Assembly (NCBI RefSeq): GCF_900112255.1
Contig: NZ_FOLE01000016.1
Coordinates: forward strand, 1-37,407
Direction: 5' to 3'
Source: Flexibacter flexilis DSM 6793
GTDB taxonomy: Bacteria; Bacteroidota; Bacteroidia; Cytophagales; Flexibacteraceae
DNA length: 37,407 bases
Shown: positions 9,785 through 17,054 of the stretch, one piece after another
How positions within the stretch are numbered: position 1 is the first letter of the stretch
Layout of the letters: each line of letters starts with the position of its first letter
The notes under the pieces: model-generated
Database searches by the model: none
The model's input: the letters and a program-made list of their open reading frames with translations, nothing else
What the model was told of the DNA's origin: nothing
Translations under genes and position numbers: made by a program

Positions 9785-10172
9785 AGTTTCTTTCTGTTTC
9801 GTAAAGGATTACTTTCAGTTCCAATTTGGCATCTAATCGCTCACGCAACTTTTGCCAAATCACCACCGCGATGTTTTCGGCAGTAGGGTTGAGGCTCTTA
9901 AATTCCTCTGTGTCTAAATTAAGATTTCGGTGGTCAAATTTGCTGACTACCAATTCTTTTACTAAATCACTTAATATTTTGGTGTCTATTACATAGCCTG
10001 TTTGCGGGTCGATTTCGCCCACTACTTTTACTACTACCTCGTAGTTATGGCCATGATAGTGCGGATTGTTACATCTTCCAAACACCGCTTTATTTTGCTC
10101 GTCGCTCCAAGCTGGGTTATGAAGTCGATGGGCTGCGTTAAAATGTTCTTTGCGAAAAACGGCTACTTTCAT
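9762..10172 (-). CDS. queD: 6-pyruvoyl-tetrahydropterin synthase / 6-carboxytetrahydropterin synthase (PTPS/QueD family)
   Basis: The 136-residue protein has the PTPS zinc triad His15 (FNAAHRL) and His40/His42 (HGHNY). Cys34 lies in FGRCNNP, the catalytic cysteine position. The acidic end YETERN fits the pterin-anchoring Glu. The family acts on dihydroneopterin triphosphate, the product of FolE, whose gene overlaps the end of this one by 23 bases. QueD makes 6-carboxytetrahydropterin for queuosine; PTPS makes 6-pyruvoyltetrahydropterin for biopterin. The spacing C-N-N-P-x-x-HGHNY and the segment GEIDPxTG resemble animal-type PTPS more than E. coli QueD, where the Cys is followed directly by GRLHGHS. 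The exact product is therefore open. No other queuosine genes (queC, queE, queF) are in the window. Confidence 0.9.
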   Translation of the reverse strand: MKVAVFRKEHFNAAHRLHNPAWSDEQNKAVFGRCNNPHYHGHNYEVVVKVVGEIDPQTGYVIDTKILSDLVKELVVSKFDHRNLNLDTEEFKSLNPTAENIAVVIWQKLRERLDAKLELKVILYETERNYVEYPAN

Positions 10173-10191
10173 AGATATAGATGGCGGTCTG

Positions 10192-10199
10192 CAAAGCTA
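10192..10199 (-). promoter_or_regulatory. Bacteroidota -7 box (TAGCTTTG) for the PTPS-folE operon
   Basis: On the minus strand the sequence is TAGCTTTG, an exact match to TAnnTTTG. It lies 20 bases upstream of the PTPS ATG, predicting a very short leader. No good -33 TTTG was found at the usual spacing. Confidence 0.45.
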
Positions 10200-10385
10200 A
10201 TTGACAAACCGATTACTTGTTTTGAGTTTCTGATTTTGAATAAAAATTGTTTGTAGTCTCTTCTGCTAAAACACGCCTCCAAAACGTTTTGTTTATTTGT
10301 TACGAAAAAACATTTCACAAAATGCAATACTTTTTCTACCATCCAAACATTCTAAAAACAGGAATTGTTCGCTTTGAATTTACTT

Positions 10386-10982
10386 TTAGCGGTTAGCAGG
10401 CAAATTTGGTTTTTTGGCATTTTTCTTAATGCCAGGCTGCCCTACACCGTAAACTGTTTTTTCTTTGGTAAGATCGTAGCTTTCGCAGGTGCTTTTCCAT
10501 AAGTAATTTTGCATGGCGTATTGCTTGCGTAGGCGCGACAAATCGGGTTGTAATCTGTCTATCAACGAATCGGCGAAGGCAATGGCTTGGCTTTTGTCTC
10601 CCTCAAATGTCCCTTGTTTGATGAACTGTAATTGCGTATGGGCTTTGTCCAGATTATTGATAAAGGTTTTAAAATCAGCTAAATTCTTGTGGGCCATTAC
10701 ATAAGCGCGGGTTGCTCGGCGTGCCGACGTATCCACGATGGTTTTGAGGCTGTCGGTGTAGCCATAATAATAGTAAACGCTATCTTCTTTGATGGTTTGG
10801 TAACAAAGTTTGGCACTTTTGGTTACGGTCGTAATTTGGAGCTCAATGGATTCGATGTTTTTTTCTTCTTTTTTCCACTCTTTCTCAAATCGTTCTATTT
10901 TGGCATCGGAACAGGCCGTAAATAAAAATAAAACACTGGAAATCAGATAATTGTATTTTGTCATAAGTCGTTTACTTTTCAT
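10386..10982 (-). CDS. Small predicted lipoprotein of unknown function
   Basis: The reading frame is 198 residues from the first ATG. A second ATG six codons in (10964, MTKYNYL) gives a cleaner signal peptide and may be the true start. The N-terminus has a hydrophobic stretch (YLISSVLFLF) ending in TAC-SD, a lipobox with the lipidated Cys followed by Ser-Asp, so the product is probably a lipoprotein. The mature part is largely charged and helical, with many Lys, Glu and Gln, and looks coiled-coil-like (for example ERFEKEWKKEEKNIESIELQ). It ends in a basic, Pro-rich tail. No catalytic motif is visible and I do not recognise a named family. It stands alone between the divergent FUSC gene and the PTPS operon. 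Confidence 0.75.
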   Translation of the reverse strand: MKSKRLMTKYNYLISSVLFLFTACSDAKIERFEKEWKKEEKNIESIELQITTVTKSAKLCYQTIKEDSVYYYYGYTDSLKTIVDTSARRATRAYVMAHKNLADFKTFINNLDKAHTQLQFIKQGTFEGDKSQAIAFADSLIDRLQPDLSRLRKQYAMQNYLWKSTCESYDLTKEKTVYGVGQPGIKKNAKKPNLPANR

Positions 10983-11033
10983 AAGGTTGGTTACAAAGTT
11001 CTTTTTATTCTTCTACAAAACCAAATCACCTAT

Positions 11034-11041
11034 TACCTTTG
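11034..11041 (+). promoter_or_regulatory. Bacteroidota -7 box (TACCTTTG) for the FUSC-like gene
   Basis: An exact TAnnTTTG match lies 72 bases before the ATG at 11114, in the divergent gap after the lipoprotein start. The -33 element is not clear. Confidence 0.45.
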
Positions 11042-11113
11042 TGGCAGCTAAACTTTATCCGCGATTTGAGTGTTAATCAACCAAAAGTCTATATTAAAAG
11101 TAAATAAAAAATC

Positions 11114-12193
11114 ATGGAAACAGATTTTAAATCATTGTTTGTCAAAGAATTAAAATCATTTTTTGAGCTAAAGAAATCCGAACGTTTGTGGCATATTCCC
11201 GTACTCGCGTCGTTGTGCGTAGGGATTCCTTTGCTCATCGGCTATTTTACGCATCGGCTGGATTATGGTTTGCTAGCCAGTACGTCGGGGTTGGTGATTC
11301 TGCATTTGCCCACCACCACCGTTGCCCGCCGAATGATTACGTTGCTGGCTTGTTCGTTTGGTTTCATGATTTCCTATACCATCGGCCTGATTTTTAGTTT
11401 TAATCCCATTGTTTCGGCTTTGGTGATTGGCTTGTTTTCGGTGGCGGTGCATTGGGTGGTGCGTTATTTTGAGATGAAACCGCCCAGTAGTTTCTTTTTT
11501 ATTATGCTCGCTTCGGTGGCCAGTTGTATGCCATTCGACCCCGTGCAGATTCCTACGCGTGTGGGGCTGGTTGGCATGGGTGCGATGCTGGCTTGTATGT
11601 TGGCGTTTGTGTATAGCCTTTATATTACCCAAAAATATCCGCCTAAAGATGAGGTGATTACGGTCAAAAAAGCCAATTTTAGCAACTTTGTAGAATCGCT
11701 GATTATTGGGTCTTTTATGGCTTTGTCGTTGCTGGTGGGCCATTTGCTCAAACTCCAAAATCCGTATTGGCTGCCCATTTCGTGCGCGGCGGTGTTGCAG
11801 GGCATGAGTTTGCATCAAGTTTGGCAACGCAGCGCACAGCGTATTTTGGGGACTTTCTTGGGGCTTGCGCTTACGTGGGGTTTGCTCAAATTTCAGATGA
11901 ACGAATTAGGCATTTGCTTGAGCATTATGTTTTTGCAATTTATGATAGAAATGCTCATTGTGCGGCATTACGGACTGGCCGTTATTTTCATGACGCCGCT
12001 CACGATTTTTTTGGCCGAAGCCTCGCACGCCATGCACATTAGTCCCGACACATTGATTCAGGCGCGTTGGCTGGACATCACGTTGGGCAGCATCATTGGC
12101 GGCATTGCGGCATTTTTCTTGTATCACCGCAAAATCAGGGCACGCACCGAGCAACAAATCCGCAAAACTGGCCTGACCGTTTTGCGCCGATAG
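11114..12193 (+). CDS. FUSC-family integral membrane protein
   Basis: The 359-residue protein has about nine to ten hydrophobic segments in two blocks (roughly residues 27-160 and 190-340), separated by a short hydrophilic stretch around KYPPKDEVITVKK. The second block carries YWLPISCAAVLQG and RSAQRILGTFLGL, the signature of the FUSC/YccS-like domain related to fusaric-acid and aromatic-acid efflux proteins. Compared with full-length YccS or AaeB it lacks the large cytoplasmic domain, so it is a compact form. It ends in a basic cytoplasmic tail (HRKIRARTEQQIRK). Substrate is unknown; export of an aromatic acid is only a family-based guess. It has its own probable promoter and no co-directional partner closer than the enzyme 156 bases downstream. 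Confidence 0.85.
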   Translation: METDFKSLFVKELKSFFELKKSERLWHIPVLASLCVGIPLLIGYFTHRLDYGLLASTSGLVILHLPTTTVARRMITLLACSFGFMISYTIGLIFSFNPIVSALVIGLFSVAVHWVVRYFEMKPPSSFFFIMLASVASCMPFDPVQIPTRVGLVGMGAMLACMLAFVYSLYITQKYPPKDEVITVKKANFSNFVESLIIGSFMALSLLVGHLLKLQNPYWLPISCAAVLQGMSLHQVWQRSAQRILGTFLGLALTWGLLKFQMNELGICLSIMFLQFMIEMLIVRHYGLAVIFMTPLTIFLAEASHAMHISPDTLIQARWLDITLGSIIGGIAAFFLYHRKIRARTEQQIRKTGLTVLRR

Positions 12194-12281
12194 GGGAGAT
12201 GGTTGTACAATGTTTTTGTGTCTGTATTACATCAAAATCTTTGATTATCAGATAAATTATTTGTTAAGTTTTGAAAGGTGA

Positions 12282-12312
12282 ATTGTATTGACATAAAAAA
12301 TATTTACCTTTG
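12282..12312 (+). promoter_or_regulatory. Promoter of the deoxyhypusine synthase-like gene
   Basis: ATTG at 12282-12285 is followed after 19 bases by TACCTTTG at 12305-12312, an exact TAnnTTTG -7 box at the usual spacing. The ATG at 12350 then lies about 30 nt beyond the expected start of transcription. This promoter position is the main reason to reject the upstream in-frame start at 12278. Confidence 0.6.
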
Positions 12313-12349
12313 CGGCAAGTTTAAACTCATTATATATTCTAACTTCATT

Positions 12350-13405
12350 ATGAATCCAAGAAAACAAGAATTGCTACAAAAAACCATACAACACATCGAC
12401 ATCAAAGCGCATAACGTTGTTCCGATGGTTGATGCAATGGCTACAATGGCATTTCAGGCACGTAACCTTTCTCGTGGCGCGCATATCTTCAATATGATGC
12501 AAGAGGACAAAGAATGTGCTGTATTCCTTACGTTGGCTGGCTCACTTATTTCGGCTGGTTTGAAAAACGTAGTGGTTGATTTGGTAAAAAATAACATGGT
12601 GGACGCTATCGTTTCGACGGGTGCGAACATCGTTGACCAAGACTTTTTCGAGGCGTTGGGCTTCAAACACTATATCGGTACACAATACGGCATTGACGAT
12701 ACAGAACTTCGCGATTTGATGATTGATCGTATCTATGATACATTTATTGACGAAGAAGACCTTCGCATTTGCGACGACACTATCGGCCAAATCTGTAACT
12801 CGTTAGAGCCACGCCCTTACTCTTCACGCGAGTTTATCCGTGAGATGGGTCGTTTCCTTGACGAAAATGACAAATACGCTGAGTTCCGCGAAAACTCAAT
12901 CGTATGGCAATGCTACAAAAAAGGTGTACCTATTTTCGTTCCTGCCTTCTCTGACTGCTCGGCTGGTTTCGGCTTGGTGCATCATCAATGGCACAACCCA
13001 ACCAAACACGTGTCTATCGACTCGGCTAAAGATTTCTTGGAAATCACGAAAGTGAAATTGCACAACCCAGAATCTGGCTTGTTTATGATTGGTGGCGGTG
13101 TGCCTAAAAACTTCGTTCAGGACATCGTGGTTGCTTGCGACATCTTGGAAAAAGAAGCACCAATGCACAAATATGCCGTTCAAATCACGGTAGCCGACGA
13201 GCGCGACGGCGCACTTTCGGGTTCTACCCTGAAAGAGGCTTGCTCATGGGGCAAAGTAGATGTGGTATATGAGCAAATGGTATGGGCTGAAGCCACTATC
13301 GCTATGCCGCTTATCGCTGGTTATGCCTACCACAAAGGTTCGCAAGCAGGCCGCCCAGAACGCCGTTTCAACGACGTATTGGACAAAGTAAACGTACCTG
13401 CTTAA
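12350..13405 (+). CDS. Deoxyhypusine synthase-like protein (DHS/homospermidine synthase fold)
   Basis: The 351-residue protein starts at MNPRKQ. The frame is open further upstream, but that part contains the promoter. The deoxyhypusine synthase fold is seen in the NAD-binding stretches FLTLAGSLISAGL, VSTGANIVDQD and FMIGGGVPKNF, and in the C-terminal SWGKVDV, where Lys302 aligns with the lysine that forms the enzyme-imine intermediate. Classic DHS transfers aminobutyl from spermidine to eIF5A, a protein bacteria lack. Bacterial homologues have been linked to homospermidine formation or have unknown roles, so the substrate here is not known. An agmatine deiminase (polyamine pathway) lies 3.6 kb away on the other strand. 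The gene is monocistronic, with a strong promoter and a terminator. Fold assignment is secure; reaction is inferred. Confidence 0.9.
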   Translation: MNPRKQELLQKTIQHIDIKAHNVVPMVDAMATMAFQARNLSRGAHIFNMMQEDKECAVFLTLAGSLISAGLKNVVVDLVKNNMVDAIVSTGANIVDQDFFEALGFKHYIGTQYGIDDTELRDLMIDRIYDTFIDEEDLRICDDTIGQICNSLEPRPYSSREFIREMGRFLDENDKYAEFRENSIVWQCYKKGVPIFVPAFSDCSAGFGLVHHQWHNPTKHVSIDSAKDFLEITKVKLHNPESGLFMIGGGVPKNFVQDIVVACDILEKEAPMHKYAVQITVADERDGALSGSTLKEACSWGKVDVVYEQMVWAEATIAMPLIAGYAYHKGSQAGRPERRFNDVLDKVNVPA

Positions 13406-13439
13406 TCGCTTTACGCAAGAACCCATAACACTATATACG

Positions 13440-13470
13440 AAGAAGCCGCCCTCACAAGGGGCGGTTTTTT
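13440..13470 (+). terminator. Terminator after the DHS-like gene
   Basis: CCGCCC at 13444-13449 pairs with GGGCGG at 13457-13462 around a 7-nt loop, followed by seven Ts. Confidence 0.85.
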
Positions 13471-13583
13471 TGTGGGTAAATAAAATGCAATAAAAGGATT
13501 GGTATGTTTTTATTAAACCAAAAAATACAATACATTCGCTTTACATTCTAAAATAATACAAACCACAAAACCGCAAAAAGAAT

Positions 13584-15080
13584 ATGAATACATTTTGGCG
13601 TTGGGCAATAGGAAAAGAAGGTTACGATAAACTTGGTGAGGACGTAATAAAACTACTCAATATTTGGCTCTCGGGTACAATATTATGGAGTATTTACATT
13701 GGTTTTTTATTGGCATTTAAAGAACCGTTTCTTGATAATAAGGTATGGTATGTTGCTTCTATTGCTGTAATCTATTTGATATTGAGTGCGTATTGTTGTT
13801 GGCTTATTGAAAATAAAAAAATTAAAGATAATGATGACTCCATCATAATAATCACCTTATTCAGCACTCTCGTCATCACTATCTTCATCATTGGCGGCAA
13901 CATCAGCGGCAACACCAGCAGTATCTCCACCAGCATAATCAGTATCACCAGCATAATCAGCAGCAGCAGCATAATCAGCAGCAGCATAATCAGCAGCAGC
14001 ATTAGCAGCATAATCAGCATAATTATTGTAGTTAGTATTATAAGTAGAAAAAATAAGATTTTTTTACTTATAATACTAATGATTGCATGTATTATAATGT
14101 CTATATTTTCATCTTGGTTGTTTCGAAATCTGCCTTATAATGATTTTTTATCGTTTTTGATTACTATAGTGATTGGCGATGTTTTGCTTGGTCTAATAGT
14201 ATATATCTATTTAAAGTTTGGGGGGGCAATAACAATCAATAGACAAACTACTACTCAAGTAAATGAAATTGCTGAGATGGCACAATTTAAAGTGCTTCTT
14301 GAGGAGCAAAAAAAACAGTTTGAAGAACTGCGTGCGCAGCAAGCTCAAACTAATCAGCAGCTAAAAAATATTGATGAAAAGGTAAATTTGGGTGGTGTAA
14401 CCGAGCAGCGACAAAAAGAATTATTCGAGGGTTTGCAGAATGCGTTGGCAACGCACATTAACCAAGATTTTTTTACGGAGCTAAACGCCAAAGTAGCCAA
14501 TGCCGTTGGCGAGCAAGAAAAACGGCTTTTTAATAATTTATGGCAGAGGCTTACAAATCAAAAAGACAGATTAAATGAAGAAATAAAAAGCATAGATAGG
14601 CAGATGGTTGTGAACTTATCTTTTGGAAGCTTAATAACTATTGCGGCATTTGTGGTTCTTGGCTATACCATTTGGGAGCATAAAGATAAAACATTTGAAC
14701 ATACAGATGATTTTGTGTATGCTTTTGCGCCTCGTGTGCTATTGTCTATTTTTGTAGAAATCTTTGCCTATTTCTTTTTGCGCCTCTATAAGCAAGGTTT
14801 GGCCGAAAGAAAATATTACCAAAACGAAATCACGACCATCGAAATGAAAATTTCGGCACTTTATACGGCTATTCACTTCGGGCAAAGCAAAGATGTAAGC
14901 ACTGTTATTGGCGAGTTGCTCCGCGTAGAGCGTAACTTTATCCTCAAAAAAGGCGAAACTACCGCCGAGATAGAAAAAGCCCGCATTGAGCAAGGCAACC
15001 AACAGAGTTTACTCAAATTGGTTTCGGATATTACGGGGGCTATCAAAAACGGTGGTAATGACGCGAAAAAAGAGAAATAG
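13584..15080 (+). CDS. Membrane protein with Ser/Ile microsatellite tract and coiled coil, unknown function
   Basis: The 498-residue protein has hydrophobic segments at about 26-45, 54-73, 86-104, 158-180 and 186-210. A charged coiled-coil-like region follows at about 222-345 (many Glu, Gln, Lys). Two more membrane segments lie at about 345-363 and 380-400, and then a soluble charged tail. Residues 108-153 are almost only Ser and Ile, made from a DNA microsatellite of AGC, ATA and ATC codons at about 13903-14030. This extends a membrane region with low-complexity sequence. No catalytic motif is seen and I do not recognise a named family. The C-terminal part (ISALYTAIHFG, then LLRVERNFILKKGETT) looks the best conserved in style. 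The ATG at 13584 opens the frame and fits the N-terminal amphipathic stretch. A small membrane ORF starts 32 bases after its stop, so the two may form one unit. Confidence 0.8.
   Translation: MNTFWRWAIGKEGYDKLGEDVIKLLNIWLSGTILWSIYIGFLLAFKEPFLDNKVWYVASIAVIYLILSAYCCWLIENKKIKDNDDSIIIITLFSTLVITIFIIGGNISGNTSSISTSIISITSIISSSSIISSSIISSSISSIISIIIVVSIISRKNKIFLLIILMIACIIMSIFSSWLFRNLPYNDFLSFLITIVIGDVLLGLIVYIYLKFGGAITINRQTTTQVNEIAEMAQFKVLLEEQKKQFEELRAQQAQTNQQLKNIDEKVNLGGVTEQRQKELFEGLQNALATHINQDFFTELNAKVANAVGEQEKRLFNNLWQRLTNQKDRLNEEIKSIDRQMVVNLSFGSLITIAAFVVLGYTIWEHKDKTFEHTDDFVYAFAPRVLLSIFVEIFAYFFLRLYKQGLAERKYYQNEITTIEMKISALYTAIHFGQSKDVSTVIGELLRVERNFILKKGETTAEIEKARIEQGNQQSLLKLVSDITGAIKNGGNDAKKEK
13903..14030 (+). 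repeat. In-frame AGC/ATA/ATC microsatellite
   Basis: The stretch consists of repeats close to CAGCAGCATAAT, with AGC tracts of one to four units separated by ATAATC. Every unit is a multiple of three, so slippage would change the length of the Ser/Ile tract without breaking the frame. The opposite strand is also open here and reads as Met/Leu/Ile, which is a by-product of the repeat. Confidence 0.85.
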
Positions 15081-15112
15081 GGGAGGGTTGCCTATAATTT
15101 TAAACACATTAC

Positions 15113-15286
15113 ATGAAAGAATTTGAAAAATTACAGAGTTTGTTACCGCTTGGTTATTTGTATTTGGTGGTGCTGGGCATTCTCAAAGAAAGCGTGTTTT
15201 TCTACCAATTGGGCATTGCGGGCTTTTTCATTTTGGGTGGCTGGGGGACATGGCAACAAAGATTTGGAAGCCTCTATCGCCTCTAA
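15113..15286 (+). CDS. Small two-helix membrane protein, possibly a frameshifted longer gene
   Basis: The ATG at 15113 opens a 57-codon frame beginning [10 protein letters not shown], with two hydrophobic segments ([14 protein letters not shown] and [15 protein letters not shown]), ending at TAA 15284-15286. It starts 32 bases after the microsatellite membrane protein gene. A second frame continues through the same place to TAA at 15375-15377 and reads like a plausible protein tail ([20 protein letters not shown], then [10 protein letters not shown]). The two frames can be joined by removing one G from the GGGGG run at about 15243-15247. That would give one 87-residue protein. So the annotated 57-residue product may be a truncated form, or the extra G may be a sequencing error. 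Function unknown. Confidence 0.5.
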   Translation: MKEFEKLQSLLPLGYLYLVVLGILKESVFFYQLGIAGFFILGGWGTWQQRFGSLYRL

Positions 15287-15409
15287 GCGTGTAACTTATG
15301 ATTTCGAACGCCTAATGTCTGGCGCAACGCTACTCAAATGTTCTGAGTTCGGTTCGGAAATCATCAAAAATATGTAATTGATAAACAACCTTTCGGGTTT
15401 TATCTTTAT

Positions 15410-15451
15410 AAAAAACAGCCTTCGCCCTTAAAAAGTGGAGGCTGTTTTTTT
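15410..15451 (+). terminator. Terminator after the small membrane gene
   Basis: ACAGCCT ending at 15421 pairs with AGGCTGT starting at 15439, with A-rich and T-rich extensions and a long T-run. Its position 33 bases after 15377 supports a transcription unit that includes the second frame of the small gene. Confidence 0.8.
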
Positions 15452-15572
15452 ATATTTATGGCTCAATAAAACCCTATTGGTGTTCCAGAACACTGAAATT
15501 AAAATTTAGAATATAATGTGCTGTTGATGATAAAGTTTTTGCAGAAATATTATACAATTTTTTTTATGTATT

Positions 15573-16931
15573 ATGAATCAGGAGCTTTGGAATGAAATAT
15601 TGGCATTTGATTTAGATAATCCGCCAAGTGAATATGGTTTTTCGGTAAGGCTTGCCAAGGAATATTATTGGACACAAGATTTTACCCAACAAGCCATTGT
15701 TGAATACAAGAAGTTTATGTATTTGGCGGCAACCTCTGACTTTATGGTTTCGCCGTCCGAAATTGTGGATTGTGTTTGGCATCAACATTTGATTTTTACA
15801 CAATCATACCAAGACTTTTGCCTTCTGCTCGGAAAGCAAATTCAGCATATTCCATCGACGCACAACAAAGACGATTTTGACAAATTTAGGCAAGCCAAAG
15901 CAAGAACCCTCAAGTTTTATGAAAGGGATTTTGGCGCACAACCCAAAAGCATTTGGGCATATAATGATATGTTTGAAAGCCTAAATCTGGGAAAAGCGCA
16001 GATGAAATTAAGGACATTTATTATTGTCGGAATACTGGCTTTTATTTGCCTAACAGTCCCCGCATATTTTTTGCTCAAACCCGTTTATGTGCAAATAAAT
16101 AATCCGTATTTTGTTATTGGTTTCATTGTATTATCACTTGTAACACTGCTGTTACTTGAATTGTACAATAGACGAAAGCTAAAAAATATTGTTACAGAAT
16201 TTGACAAAGATTCTTTTATCTTTCATCTGCAACCATTTGAACTGGTGTATTTGAAGACACAAAACCTCGGGAATGTGATTAACGGAACGGTCAATGAGTT
16301 GGTGGACAATGGCACAATCGTTGTGCAAAACAAGAAGCTTGAACTTGCTGAAAGTAACAATGAAACAACCAATATTGCTCAACTTCAGGTCATAACAATC
16401 TTAGCCGACTTAGGAACTACTTCTTATGATCGTTTTTTTAGTAGCCTAGTATCAAAGCCAGTTTTCGGGAACGTCTCCAATAGCATGGACGCTTTTCTGA
16501 AATATTTTAATAAGTCAAAAAAGTTTGGGAATCTATTTTACACTAATTTTATTGTACTGGCTTCGCTATTGTTGTTCTCATTTACCAGAATTGTAACGGG
16601 CATTTTAAGAGACAAACCTATTTATCTGATTGTACTTTTTACTGTTATTATAGTGATAGTAATGATTATGTTTTTAAAAAACCTGACAAAGCAAATAGCC
16701 ACAACCATCATCCCCAACTTCTACAAAAATAACATTCTGTCCACAACACAAATTGAGAATAATTGGCAATGGCGGTATTTCTTGTCAGGTACAGCGGTTT
16801 TAACCACTTCATTTGCGCCATTGGTAACCACTGTTGTACAAAATAATAGTGGTGGAAACTGTACAAGCTCTTGTAATAGTGGCGGCAGTTCGTGCAGTAG
16901 CTGTGGCGGTTGTGGTGGCGGCGGTGATTAA
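15573..16931 (+). CDS. TIGR04222-type membrane protein with Cys/Gly-rich tail
   Basis: The 452-residue protein has an N-terminal soluble region (1-135) with FSVRLAKEYYW, AIVEYKKFMYLA and a WHQHLIFTQSY segment. These match the TIGR04222 / glycine-rich-domain pattern in which a Trp-His-x-His motif precedes a Tyr-x-x-Phe-Cys segment. Four hydrophobic segments follow, in pairs at about 147-168 and 178-197 and again at about 325-370, with a soluble domain between them. The last 25 residues are rich in Gly, Ser and Cys (SGGSSCSSCGGCGGGG), the typical end of this family. Function is unknown for the family as I know it; the Cys cluster could bind metal or be modified. The gene stands alone. Upstream there is a 14-bp dyad (GTGTTC-CA-GAACAC at 15480-15493) but no clear -7 box. 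Confidence 0.75.
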   Translation: MNQELWNEILAFDLDNPPSEYGFSVRLAKEYYWTQDFTQQAIVEYKKFMYLAATSDFMVSPSEIVDCVWHQHLIFTQSYQDFCLLLGKQIQHIPSTHNKDDFDKFRQAKARTLKFYERDFGAQPKSIWAYNDMFESLNLGKAQMKLRTFIIVGILAFICLTVPAYFLLKPVYVQINNPYFVIGFIVLSLVTLLLLELYNRRKLKNIVTEFDKDSFIFHLQPFELVYLKTQNLGNVINGTVNELVDNGTIVVQNKKLELAESNNETTNIAQLQVITILADLGTTSYDRFFSSLVSKPVFGNVSNSMDAFLKYFNKSKKFGNLFYTNFIVLASLLLFSFTRIVTGILRDKPIYLIVLFTVIIVIVMIMFLKNLTKQIATTIIPNFYKNNILSTTQIENNWQWRYFLSGTAVLTTSFAPLVTTVVQNNSGGNCTSSCNSGGSSCSSCGGCGGGGD

Positions 16932-17003
16932 GCAAGCCAAGAATTACGAAGCCATAAAACTACAATTCGATAGTTAAAGCGTTGTTGTTTGATAATTAAT
17001 CAA

Positions 17004-17034
17004 TAAAAAAGCCCCACTTTTGGGGCTTTTTGTT
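17004..17034. terminator. Bidirectional terminator between convergent genes
   Basis: AAAAAGCCCCA at 17006-17016 pairs with TGGGGCTTTTT at 17021-17031 around a 4-nt loop. A-run and T-run on the two sides allow use from both strands, serving the TIGR04222 gene (plus) and agmatine deiminase (minus). Confidence 0.9.
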
Positions 17035-17054
17035 TTTATAAAATTGGTTGCCAA

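Noticed and set aside
11273-11827. 184-codon minus-strand frame opposite the FUSC gene
   Set aside because: It is rich in His, Gln, Asn and Arg as expected from the reverse of a membrane protein, with no motifs; the plus-strand product has clear membrane segments and family signatures.
12278-12349. Upstream start of the DHS-like gene
   Set aside because: The segment contains the promoter (12282-12312), and the homology begins at the ATG at 12350.
13772-14020. 82-codon minus-strand Met/Leu/Ile frame
   Set aside because: It is the reverse reading of the AGC/ATA/ATC microsatellite.
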